A DNA stretch of 64,000 nucleotides from assembly GCA_963691705.1 (NCBI GenBank), contig OY829538.1, positions 18,936,443 through 19,000,442 on the forward strand, read 5' to 3'. The position numbers and the translations under genes were made by a program. The stretch is from Viola odorata (Eukaryota; Streptophyta; Magnoliopsida; Malpighiales; Violaceae). The notes below the pieces were generated by a model, which worked only from the letters and a program-made list of their open reading frames with translations, searched no databases and was not told the DNA's origin. Within the stretch, counting starts at the first letter, position 1. Each line of letters starts with the position of its first letter. Positions 32,817 to 43,882 of the stretch are shown here, piece by piece.

Positions 32817-35800
32817 GGGATGTTCACTATCCCGTGCAGGATTGGCACAATCGACATCGGAAAGGTAATGTGCAATTTAGGGGCCGGTATTAATGTCATG
32901 CCCTTGACTATCTACAACAGTCTAGGACTTGGGCCCTTGAAGGCAACCAAACTGGTTATCCAACTTGCAGACCGTTCCGTTGTCTACCCCGCAGGATTAA
33001 TCACGGATGTTCTAGTCCAAGTAGGCAATTTCCTGTTCCCCACAGATTTCTATGTTCTTTCCATGGAGAACCCAACGTCCACCAAATCTTCAGACGTACT
33101 TTTAGGGTGCCCATTCTTAGCCACTGCCCGTGCAAAAATCGACGTTTATGATGCCTCCATCTCCCTCAAATTTGATGGGGAAATTATCAGTTTCAACATG
33201 CTGGAGTCCATGAAGTATCCCCCCGAATCTTCGAGAGTCAATTTTGTTGACGTGATAGACCCCTTCATCGAGGATATTACTGACCTAAATTATTTCGAGC
33301 CCTTGAAGCTAGCCCTCGACCGGAGTCTCACCCCTGAGTTCTTGGAGGAAATGGCATCATCAATTGCAGTTCCTGTCGAATTATGCTCGGTCGTAGCATC
33401 CCTAGAAGAAAATTCTGCCCTTATAGTCGAGCCCTCGATTGAGGCACCCCATTGCGAAGATCATATTAGACTTACACCCTTTCTAGTACAAGCTCCTGAC
33501 CTCGAAGTCAAAACGTTGCCTTTGCATCTGAAATGCGCCTATCTAGGGGAAAATGAATCCCTCCGGGTTATCATTTCCAATGAATTAGAGGAGGCTCAAG
33601 AAGTTGAATTGATAGTGCTTCTCAAAAGTTTCAAACAAGCTATTGGCTGGACAATCGCGGACATCAAGGGTTTGTCGTCGTCCCTATGCACTCATCGCAT
33701 CCACCTTGAAGAAGTTAGCAAGACGATTCGCCAGCCACAGAGGCGCTTGAACCCCCCATGATGGATGTAGTCAAAAATGAGGTCTTAAAGTTACATGATG
33801 TCGGGGTTATCTACCCTATTTCCGACTCCCCATGGGTCAGCCCTGTCCAAGTGGTCCCGAAGAAAATCGGCATAACAATCATTCCAGGTCCTTAAGGTAC
33901 ACCTATCCCCTCCCGAATCCAAAATGGATGGCGAGTGTGCATTGATTACAGGTGCTTGAATGAAGCCACAAGGAAAGACCATTTCCCACTTCCTTTTATT
34001 GATCAAATGTTAGAACGTCTTGCGGGTAAGACGCATTATTGTTGTTTGGATGGGTACTCGGTCTTCCATAAAATTCCAGTCGCCCTCAAAGACCAAGAAA
34101 AGACTACCTTCACATGCCCCTTTGGTACATTCGCATACCGACGCATGCCTTTTGGGCTATGCAATCCCCCCGCTACATTCCAAAGGTGCATGGTGAGCAT
34201 TTTTTCTGAATTCGTAGAGGATTGCATTGAGGTATTCATAGATGATTTTATAGTTTATGGTAATTCTTTTCCCGAATGCCTCTTTAATTTGAAATAAATA
34301 TTGCAAAGATGCATTGAAACTAACCTTGTGCTCAACTTTGAGAAGTGCCATTTTATGGTAGACCATGGCCTCATTCTAGGCCACATCGTTTCTAGCAAAG
34401 GCATTGAGGTAGACAAAGTAAAAATTCAGGTAATCGAGACCTTGCCTTACCCCCTTAATGTTAGGGATGTGCGTTCCTTTCTTGGCCATGTAGGTTTTTA
34501 CAGGAGATTTATCAAGGATTTCTCCAAGATAACTCAACCTATGTGTCGATTGCTACAGAAGGATGTGGAGTTTGTGTTTGATGAAGAATGCAAGGCTGCC
34601 TTCGAGACCTTGAAACCAAAGCTCATTTCCACCCTAATTATTCGAGCCCCCAATTGGTCACTCTCATTCGAGATCATGTGCGACGCAAGTAACCAGGCCT
34701 TGGGAGCAGTATTGGGGTAGAAAAAGGACAAGGAAACCTATGTCATCTACTACGCTTCTAAACTATTAGATCCAGCGCAACAGAATTATACTACCACGGA
34801 GAAGGAGCTTTTAGCAATCGTCTATGCTCTTGATAAGTTTAAACAATACCTCTTGGGAACTCATATGATTGTCTATTCGGATCATTCAACCCTTTGGTGT
34901 TTACTAAAGAAAGTAGACGCAAAGCCTCCACTCATCCGATGGATCCTCTTACTCCAAGAATTCAACATCACAATCAAGGACAAGAAGGGGACGGAGAATT
35001 GCATTACGGATCACTTGAGCAGGCTCTCGACTCAAGAAGACGACTCCCGAGTGGCCATTAGGGAAAATTTTCCTGATGAATATCTATGCCTAGCCGAAGC
35101 TGTCAGATTTCCAAGGTTCACCAACATTGCAAATTTTTGTGCCACTAGTGTCTACCCGATTGAGGCCTCGAGCTCTGAAAAGCATCGCATCAGGAAGCAA
35201 TCAAAATTCTATATTTGGGATAGCCCCTACTTGTGGAAGCATTGCTCGGATCAAATCATTAGACGTTGTGTCACCATGGATGAGGTGCCATCAATCCTCA
35301 AGTTCTGTCATTCAACCATAGAAGGAGGGCACTTTGCAGCCAAGAAAACAGCACTCAAGGTCTTGGGAGCCGGTCTCTATTGGCCATCGATTTTCAAAGA
35401 TAGCTATTTGTTTTACGCCACGTGCCCACGATGCCAAGCAACGGGAAATATAGGAGCAAGAAATCAGATGCCCTTGACGAGTATCCTTTCTTGCGAGATC
35501 TTTGATATTTGGGGTATCGATTTCATGGGGCCCTTCCCGAACTGATTCGGGAACACGTACATCCTTCTTGCAGTTGATTATGTCTCTAAATGGATCGAGG
35601 CCAAGGCCACAAAAACAAATGATTCAAAAGTAGTGGTCGACTTCCTACGGACTAATATTTTCAATCGATTCGGGACACCTCGAGCCCTCATCAGTGATCG
35701 GGGGACACATTTTTGTAATCAAATGGTTTATTCCTTGCTCAACAAGTATGGAGTAACTCATAGAGTGTCTACAGCTTATCACCCTCAGACCAACGGGCAG

Positions 35801-36408
35801 GCCGAGGTCTCGAATCCAGAAATCAAGGCCAACTTGGAAAAGACAGTCAACCAATCCAGGAAGGATTGGAGCCTTAAGTTGGGAGATGCTCTATGGGCGT
35901 ATCACACCACATTCAAGACCCCGATCAGTATGACACCATATCGATTAGTCTATGGCAAGCCTTGCCACCTCCTAGTCGAGATAGAGCATAAAGCCTTTTG
36001 GGCAATCAAGAAGGTCAACATGGACTTGAATATAGTTGGCAAAGATCATTGTCTCCAGATTCAAGAGCTCGAAGAACTTCGAGGCGATGCTTCTAAAAAT
36101 TCCATGATTTACAAGGGCAAAATAAAAGCCTACCACGATAAGCATCTCATCCTCAAAACTTTTACAATAAGACAGAAAGTTTTATTGTACAACTCTCGTC
36201 TACGTATATTTTCAGGGAAACTTAAATCAAAGTGGACAGGGCCATTCAAGCTCACAGCTATTTTCGACCACGGGGCTATCGAATTCAAAATTCGGACACT
36301 GGAGAACCCTTCAAGGTCAATGCCCACAGATTGAAGCCATTTTATGAAGGATTTGAACCCTTGACCGCCGAAGAAATGAAGGTGGTTGACCCAACCTTCG
36401 AGACCTAG
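32817..36408 (+). pseudogene. pol: Element C protease-RT-RNaseH-integrase (broken)
   Basis: Protease CNLGAGINVMPL, where the active-site Asp of DLGAG is replaced by Asn (32872). RT: YRCLNEATRKDHFPLPF, LDGYSVFHKIPVA and FIDDFIVYG (catalytic Asp pair kept, near 34236). RNase [15 protein letters not shown] and [17 protein letters not shown]. Integrase: zinc region CATCPRCQ (~35428), [10 protein letters not shown] (first Asp), [11 protein letters not shown] (second Asp, 35693) and [14 protein letters not shown] (catalytic Glu, ~35775), so all three DDE residues remain. C-terminal RLKPFYEGF ends at 36408. Frameshifts occur near 33760 and 36290. Stops include 33892, 34298, 34720 and 35543. Confidence 0.93.
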
Positions 36409-36972
36409 AATCCGAAAGTAACGTTGAGGCCTGGACGTTAATCAAGGCCAAGTATGAGGAAATCCCATATTTTCTGACCCTCCTTCTTCCTTTCCTTTCT
36501 TTTAATTTTTTTCAAATTCCAAGTCAACTCAGCTTTTTATTATTCTTTGAGTACTTTTTATGTTCCCTAGGGTAGTTTTAATTCTTTTTTGTCTCCTTTA
36601 TCCCATTTAGTTCTCTTCTCCCCTCCTTTTTCAAATCCCATAAATTCCTTTTGTTTTGTCTTCCTTTCCTCTCTTTTAAAATTCAAAAAGTGAACTCACT
36701 TTTCTGATTTGTGTAGGTGGCAGGCGCATGGCTCCTCGGACACTTCCCTTCCTCTCCCAGCATGCCATGTGGAGCCAAGAACCGAGGGAAATCAAATCAT
36801 CACCCTCTCTCCATCTTTTCCGTATCCCACTAAACCCACTACCCCATGCAAACCCTTCACTTTCGTCAGTTACCTAGCCAACGCCTAGCCAACACATCTT
36901 CTTCCCTCAACCTCTCACTCAGACCCATCACTTTCTGTCAACCAAAAGAAAAAATAATAGAGTCTTTCTCTA
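36409..36972 (+). other. Element C pol-env spacer with candidate 3' splice site
   Basis: Pyrimidine-rich, no conserved coding. CTGATTTGTGTAG|GTGGC (acceptor ending 36716) parallels the site in element A. The env-like ORF begins about 250 nt further on. Confidence 0.4.
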
Positions 36973-38999
36973 ATGGCGAAAACAAAAAGGCCCACATCCA
37001 CAAAAATCCATCAAAGCTCCTCCACTCCTTATTCTAATACACAACCCCCACCAAACCCTCAAACGGCAGCAAACCGATCACCACCGCGGTTTCCTCCCCC
37101 ATTTTTTCCATCTCCTCCACCATCACCTTCGGCCTCGGATCCATTCCTATCAGAATCCTCAGGATCCTAGGAGGTCCAGAGCCACCCCAACTCCGATTCC
37201 GACGATCTCCACATCCTCGTATCCAAACCCCCAACATCCACAATGACTAGATCGGGGCGAGTCGTCCAATTACCTCCAACCACCACCGCCGACAGCAAAA
37301 CCAAAAAGAAAATGAAAAAACCCGAGGTAGAAGAAGAAAACCTCAAACCATTGGAGGTTGAGCCTCTTGCCTATGGCGGATACAAAGGGGAGCTGAGACC
37401 AGACTATCGAGACCCTGAAGCTGACATGGAGGAGGAGGAGGATGAAACCAGTGAGAGCATTGAGGAGGCAAGAAGAGCCAAGATCGAAAACCTGGAAGAG
37501 GAGAGAGTGGAGAGAGAAAAAACTGAGAAAGAGACGGCTGAGAAGGCTGGAGAAGAACAGTCGGAGCAGGAAGATCAAGCCCCCGAAGGAACCCAAGAAG
37601 AGGAGGCTACGGCTGAGGTTGAGGCCCCGAAGGAAGCAATGCCTAACCCTAAAAAGAAGAAAGGAAAAACTACGGCCAGAGCGGAGAAACCAATGACGGA
37701 AACTCCGGCCACCAAGAAGAGGAAACTCTCTGCAGCGGAGAAAGGGAAAGGGAAAGCCTCAGTGACCCCGCGCAAAACACAAAAAGTTGAGGAGGACCCG
37801 CCATTCGAGGCCTTAACACCTATTTCTACTTCGGGACCCCGAAACCAACAACGGGTAACATCTGACCTTCGCACTTTAAATGCTTTTGTCAAGTTTCCTG
37901 ATAAACCATCTCTAGATAGGTTGAGCCTGTTGAATTCAAAAGGTGTTGGGAAATATGCTAAGTTAGATCTTGAATTTTATACCAAGATGGGTATTGGGTC
38001 CCAAATTAGGGAACTGTTTAGGGGAATAGGTTGGGAGAGTCTATTTTTGATTGATAAGCCAACCTACATAGAACTCACCCTCGAGTTCTTTACTACCTTC
38101 TAGTATGACCCCGAACTCTTCAAACCCAAGGGTAAGCAAGGTCTCGACCTCTCCACCACAGGTTGTCTCAATTTCAGGTTGGCTGGTACGTGGAACCAAA
38201 TGCCCATAGATGATCTCAATGTTTACCTTCGCTTTGTCCGCCGAGATGAAGTGCAAGAAGATGACTACCAGAATGCCCTGACTTCCATTCTAGCTGACTT
38301 TGACAATGATGCGACACTTCGGGAGCTTTCCGGCAACCCCAAAGTAGTGTTTGACTCTCGCCAGACCAAGGCTCATGAGATAGGGGACCCCTCACTCCGC
38401 GCTTTCTATCCATCACACTCTCGGGAAAATTTGGGACCTCGGGCCAGTTATCCCAAAGTGAGCTATTTTTTCTTTGGACCATGCATCACAAGAAAAGGGT
38501 CAACCTCGGGTACTGGATAGCCTCCGCAGTTCACAATGTCTCGAGTACCCCCTAGGGTCACTCACCTGTTCTCGGGTCGGTCATTACTGATTTAGCCCTG
38601 CACTTGTACTCCTTGAAGCCTGAAGACCTGAACCTGCACCCGCATCCCTCACCCTTCAAGATTCTAGGCCTCAAGACCATGGACTTGATGGGATTTTTAT
38701 GTGTTACTGATGGTGTACTGAGTTTTACTGCAGGAAACAAGGGCAAGATCGAAGGGAAATTTGAATACCCTGATCTTTCAAGGCCCCGACCCCAAACTCG
38801 AGCTCCCGCTACTCAAGCCAGAACTACCACTTCAACTGTTCGAGAGCAGAACCCAATTCCTCAAGCTCCCGAAAGAACGCCAATTGATGAAACCATACAC
38901 CGACTCCTCAATGCTATCCTGAGTACAAATCAGGCAATCCTAACAGAACTTCAAGCTCTCACCACGGAAGTTGCCAGGCGCAATCTTCCCCCATCCTGA
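36973..38999 (+). pseudogene. Element C env-position ORF (broken)
   Basis: Opens with MAKTKRPTSTKIHQ, a Ser/Pro-rich head, then TMTRSGRVVQLPP. A long Glu/Lys-rich, probably coiled or disordered stretch (37320-37660) and a basic KKRKL/KGKGKAS cluster follow. The conserved domain is NSKGVGKYAKLDLEFYTKMG, IGWESLFLIDKPTY, LEFFTTF-stop, FRLAGTWNQM; then, after a frameshift near 38400, ELFFLWTMHHKKRVNLGYW, MDLMGFLCVTDGVLSF and the shared C-terminus ELQALTTEVARRNLPPS. Total about 675 codons. Stops: TAG 37168, TAG 38101 (in place of Trp) and TAG near 38555. No clear transmembrane segment seen. Function unknown; it is diagnostic of Athila-type elements and probably acts with gag or as a structural protein. 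Confidence 0.87.
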
Positions 39000-40633
39000 T
39001 CAAGACCCCGAACAATATTACACCTTGCCCCTGCGTGGGCAGTAAAACATTCTCTATATTTTGTTGAACTATGTCCTTCCTATTTATTTTGAACTGCTAC
39101 TCTTTAATTTGTGCCCTTCTCGCATTGAGGACAATGCGAAGCCTAAGTGTGGGGAGGCTTTTATCTGCTTTATTTGTTTACTTTGCTTGAACTATTTTTT
39201 TTTTTAATTTCAGATTTTCATCTTTTTATGTTGCCCAGTTTTGAAAGCACCCCAATGTTGGACACACACACTTGACTTGTGCACATAGAATGAAAATGCT
39301 TCCATATAGTCAAGGTCCCGATTATTTCATCTTCTGCATGTTGACCCTTATGACTGCATCTAGGCCAAGATATAAATAGTCACAAGCACCCTATGAGCAC
39401 TTGAGCTAAACACTTACAATTCTTTCTTGTGCGATTCAATGCTTAACTAGGCACAAGCTAGGTATGCATGATACCCCTGGGTATAGGCATGATTAGACAT
39501 GGGAAAGCAACAATTAGATAAAGACTTTGCATTAATTTCTGTTTTTATTCCCTTTCACTTTTCTTTCTTTCTTTCTTTCTCTTCTCCATCATCTTGCCCC
39601 TGAATTGTTAATTCATCATCTTGCCCCCAAATTCCACCCTCGACTCCTCCTCCATGTTTCTTCTTTCTAAAACACTTGATCTAATCTTTCTTTGACCTTT
39701 TTTCCTTGGCAGGTTAGCAGTATCGAGGGATATCGAGGGCTAGACAATTAGTAAGGCCAAAGTGTAGGGATTCCCCCAAGAAGCAAGATTCGACGCCAAA
39801 AGCAGATCAAGGGCAAGATGAAAGGGAAAAGAATCTTGCCCCATAAGCCACAAGTCAAAGAGGTTCGCCCCCCTTTTCAAAAAAATATATAAAAAAAGAA
39901 GAAAATAAAAGAAAAACTTTTTTATTAGAAGTAAAAAGAAAAGGGGGTAAAAAAGTGCAAAAAGAAAGAAAGAAATCTGCAAGCAGTCGCTCAAGGTCCC
40001 GACTCTGCCAGAAAATGAGAAGCTTATCTAGCCCTCATCTTCGAGCCCTCGACGATACTATCTCACCACACTCGAATCATTTCTTTTGTCAAGGCAGCAT
40101 TCCAGGTTTGAGATTGGTTTCACTTCCCACTCTTCTCTTCCCTTCCAACTTTTCTCCATATTTCTGCTCTCCATACCTTCTCTTTTCTTTCTACCTCCTT
40201 CCTCCACCCTTCCTATTTTTTCTACTTCTGTTTCTATTCTTGCCCCCGATGTAAAGTCTTTTGATTGTTTGATTGCCCATGCATGTGCTCTTTAACTCGG
40301 ATTGATATACATGCTCTGTTCCGTGTTGCGTTACTTGCATTTCTTTGAGCGTTAAACACTTACCCTTGCTTGCGAGTGAGAGTGTAAACACATTCCAGTG
40401 AGGATTGCTCATGTCAAGGCCTAGTGCAGAAAAGTCTTTTCTTAAGGGTCGTTATCCTTCTGATCTGATGCAGGCGTTCATCTAGGCAGAGGTTGTTTCA
40501 ATCGAGGTCCTGACTGTTGAAGTAGCATGCTTATTCTCTGTGCTATGGTCAAGTGTGCTAGTTCTGTTTTGGGGGTTATTTTTAAATTTTGTGAATGCTC
40601 GAGGGCGAGCATTGGGCAGTGTGGGGAATGTTT
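39000..40633 (+). other. Element C 3' UTR with hairpins and PPT-like tract
   Basis: Hairpin 1 (CGCATTG-AGGA-CAATGCG) at 39121-39138 is followed by TAAGTGTGGGGAGG. A variant AAAGTGTAGGGA lies near 39761. Pyrimidine tract 40110-40250. Hairpin 2 (ATGCTCG-AGGG-CGAGCAT) is at 40595-40612 and is followed by TGGGCAGTGTGGGGAATGTT, then the LTR. Confidence 0.8.
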
Positions 40634-42186
40634 GATAGCGTGTATTTATGCATGATTTCCCCCTATTATTCCATTGATTTAAGGTATGATTCTGCTAATA
40701 TGCCCTTGTTTTCATCACTATTGCAGATCTAGGCCTAGAAAGGGAGTTTATGCGAAAACACACATTTTAGAACCATTTTTGTGCGAATTCGAGCTTCAAG
40801 ACCAAAGTCGAGGTCCTGAAACCAAGATAGCCTTCAAGGTCCCGACAAGGATTCTCTATTCGATATCCCGAAGGGTAAAGAACGACATTTCCATGTGTCC
40901 TCTTGCCGAAGATTCCACGTGCCCCTCTGACACTTTTCAGAGAGTTCTGCACAAGTCCCACAGTTCATCTCCATCTCTCCATGTCAGGCCTCGAGTCAGC
41001 TAAAGCCTGCTCCCGATCTGCCAAAGCTGGGCAAATCAGACTTCTGCCACCAGCTTTGTGCTTTTCTGTTTTGTGCTTTAGGAGCACGTTTGCTTTGTGC
41101 TAGGCTTTCCTTAAATGGATTTTGTCCCCTAGTTGGGCTGAAAGATATTTTGTGCTTATAATTTCTAAGTTAAATAGGACTTCTAGGATAGAAAGAAAGA
41201 AGGCTTGGTGTATTAGAATTAATCTACATACTCTAGACTTCTCTCTAGTTTTATCTCTCTAGTTCTTGTTAGCATTCTTCTCCTTAGCCGTCGGGCTTGA
41301 AGTGTTTTTGTAGCAAACCGGAGCATCGCTCCGGCCTTTAGTAATCAAGTTTTCTTCCCTTAAACCTATTTCTTTACTTATTATGTTCTCTATATTTATG
41401 ATTAATTTCTCTTCAAGCATGAGTAGCTAAATCCTTAGTTCTTAGCAAAGGTAATTCAAGGGTTGCAAGGGTAGATTCAAGGCCTAAACGTGCTTAATAT
41501 ACTCTTGCTGCCATATTTAATTGCTTATCATTTTAATTATATTTTCACTTGGGATAATTAGAGGCTTGATCAACTGATAATTTTCTTGTGTGATTGTTGT
41601 CGTCCATGTGATGGGAACATGTCGGGAAGTTGCATGGTACAAGTAGGCACCTAGTCTAGGGGTCATCGTGTCGAAATGGTCTCGCCTACCTAGGGTGAGT
41701 AGTTAATTAGAGCGGGGTCACAAGCCTGACAAACTAAGGGACCTTTAGCCCTAGATGTGTATTTTCTTATCTTCATGGGCAGTCTGAGTATTGCCCACCC
41801 GCATTCGTGCCTGGAGGGATGGCGGGCTGTCAAGACTACCTCATATGTGGAAACGGGGGGTAGTTTCTCTTAAGAGGAAAGTAGGGGATATCCGAGGAAT
41901 CTGGTCCCTATGTCATATCTATGTCACATGAATAGAATATCCTTGCGCTGATGATGATCGAGCCCCAGAATGCAACCAAAGAATATCCTTTGCTAAGATC
42001 TTTCTCTCTATTTGACTTATTGTGTTTACTTGGCTCTCTGCTTTATTGTTCTAACCTTGATCATTGATTTGCCATTTTTCACCTTTCGGGACCCCGATTC
42101 AAGTTTCACTATCGAGGCCCCGATTATTGCTTTCATAGTTAGAATTGTTAGCTCCAAATCTCTCTTGGCTAACTTGCTTAGTCAAC

Positions 42187-42217
<31 letters not shown>

Positions 42218-42370
42218 ATTTGTTACTTTTCTATGCTTTTATTATGTGTTTTAATTCAAGACCTTGAATCAGTCTCTCCCAATCCCTGTGTTCGACCCTG
42301 ACTACCACTGTACACATATCAATTGTGCACATATATTCAGGCATTATAAATTGTATTTGAGTGACGATCA
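40634..42370 (+). repeat. Element C 3' LTR (1737 bp)
   Basis: TGATAGCGTG to GACGATCA. Carries a run of 28 C at 42190-42217 where the 5' LTR has CCCCTCCC. It also carries the CCTGTGTTCGACCCTGACTA segment absent from the 5' LTR. ATTCC follows at 42371-42375. Confidence 0.95.
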
Positions 42371-42375
42371 ATTCC

Positions 42376-42908
42376 CAAATTCATATATATTATTATTATT
42401 TACATATGCTAGTAAATTGTATGCTAAAGTGAATATAATTCAAGTAGGTCTAGGTTTTTTGGCTTAGTGTCCTCTGGTAACAATTTTTTTTTATGGTGAT
42501 GTTGTTCTTTTTCTTTCTCGTGCTGGGTAGGAACAATGTGTCTAGTGACAAGGCTTGAAAGCTCTTGCACATATTTTATGACCTCTTGCATATGTAGATA
42601 GAGGATGACGACATCAGCTTAGTGAGATCATATACCTAAGGACTTCTAGGTGTTGTCGCCAGCTAGATGGCTTGTTTCTCTATAGATATGTTGAGAGTTA
42701 TTACCGACCCCCACAACTATGGAACAAAATCTGGTGTTTGTTTTGGATGCCTTAGTAGGTGGTGGGGTTCCATCGGAATCATCATCAGTTGTTCTTATGT
42801 CGCGTAAGGGGCTACGTGGCAGAGATGCTTATTATTTCATCGTAATGTATCAATGTGTTGTTGGAGTAGGTTTTGTTTGCCGAAAATAAAGATCGATGTT
42901 ATATCTTT
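42376..42908. other. Noncoding sequence, possibly Tat-like 5' leader (minus strand)
   Basis: No long frame. It lies on the internal side of the minus-strand PBS at 42910, so it may be leader or gag of a decayed Tat-like element, but no gag motif can be read with confidence. Confidence 0.3.
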
Positions 42909-42909
42909 G

Positions 42910-43553
42910 TCCCCACAGTCGGCGCCAATTATTAGCTCTTGGAAACATGGATGTTGATTTGGTAGGTTAGGATAGGTCAATTGCTCCTTGAAATGTGCAA
43001 AACAAGAGTCGATGGTTGAACCCTAGAAGAATCTCTTAGACGGTCAAGTCGGTATTCCTTATGGTGATTAAACTGCGAGTTTGGTATAGAGCTAAGTAAG
43101 GGTTAGTTTAGACATAGTATACTAAGATATCTTTCTCATACTTTGGAGTTCCTTATTAGGAGTTTTCTTTTATATTGTCGGAGAATATTTATGAAGATCT
43201 GTGTTGTATTAATTATATTCTCTTATCATAATTAGAAAGTAAATATTCTCTCTTCAAGTCGGAGTAGTGATAACTACTTGAAATGTACGGCAATTTGAAC
43301 CGCTTTTGTCCCTTGGGAGGTAGACTATTCTTGGAATAAGAGTCGATGTCCCTTTCCATACATTGTATTCTTTTCCATGGAGGTTTGTGTGCGAGATTCT
43401 TGTGTGGTTATGAGCGGATAGTGCGGCCTACATTATTATAGGCCTAACTACTTATCTAATTAAGTTTAATATTGGATAATTAACATTAACTTTGTTGAGA
43501 CGGGAAGATAAAGATTTAACTAGTATTTGTTCCATCCTTACTTTTCTCTAACA
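42910..43553 (-). repeat. Tat-like LTR remnant with tRNA-Arg-type primer site (minus strand)
   Basis: The window has GTCCCCACAGTCGGCGCCA at 42910-42927, the reverse of a TGGCGCCGNCTGTGGGGA primer site used by plant Tat/Ogre-type elements (tRNA-Arg), with one mismatch. After AAT the sequence TATTAGCTC could be a mutated TGTTAG, and CTAACA at 43548-43553 would be the other LTR end, giving ~620 bp. No duplication was found, so the ends are tentative. Confidence 0.45.
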
Positions 43554-43584
43554 TGATGTGCGGCTCCAGTTGTGATTGCGACTA

Positions 43585-43790
43585 GGGTTGTCAACGGATT
43601 AGATTCGGATCGGATTAGTGTAAATTCATATCCAATTTGTTTAAAAAAATTCGGATCGAATTTATCCTTCAAACTCTTAAAATTTAAATCCATATTCGGA
43701 TTTTAATGGATTCGGAGTGCTTATCAGATCTAATAGATATATTCATTATCTTTAAAAAAATTTAAAAATTATTTTCTTAAACGGAAAAGA
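43585..43790. repeat. Left arm of an old inverted-repeat DNA element
   Basis: TAGGGTTGTCAACGG followed by GATCGGATTAGTGTAAATTC and FFTTT-like AT-rich sequence down to GATTCGGAGTGCTTATC. The same order in reverse complement occurs at 50299-50457 (TAGGGTTGTCAATGGATCGG, GTAAATCCATATTC, TTCGGAGTACTTATC). A third related end lies at 45600-45660. TAGGGNTGTCAA ends suggest hAT ancestry, but I found no matching 8-bp duplication. Confidence 0.6.
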
Positions 43791-43882
43791 TTTTATCTTC
43801 ATATTCTATGCATTTTAATTAAGAGATATATCAAAATTTTAACAAAGTGGATATAGGTTAGGCTAGCAAAGTGGCTCCTGAT

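Larger units (their letters stand above)
29189..42370 (+). mobile_element. Element C: complete Athila-type Ty3/gypsy element
   Basis: 13.2 kb from TGATAACG to GACGATCA with perfect ATTCC duplications. Order: 5' LTR 29189-30816, PBS 30820, gag-pol 30871-36408, env-like 36973-38999, 3' UTR with both hairpins, PPT, 3' LTR 40634-42370. The two LTRs look very similar, apart from a ~100-bp gap and a C tract, so insertion appears younger than that of A. ORFs carry many stops and several frameshifts, so it is not autonomous. Confidence 0.95.

Noticed and set aside
37270..37596. Antisense frame of 108 codons in element C env-like head (and similar ones at 8137-8502)
   Set aside because: Arises opposite Glu/Lys-rich codons of the conserved sense ORF; not conserved as protein between copies.
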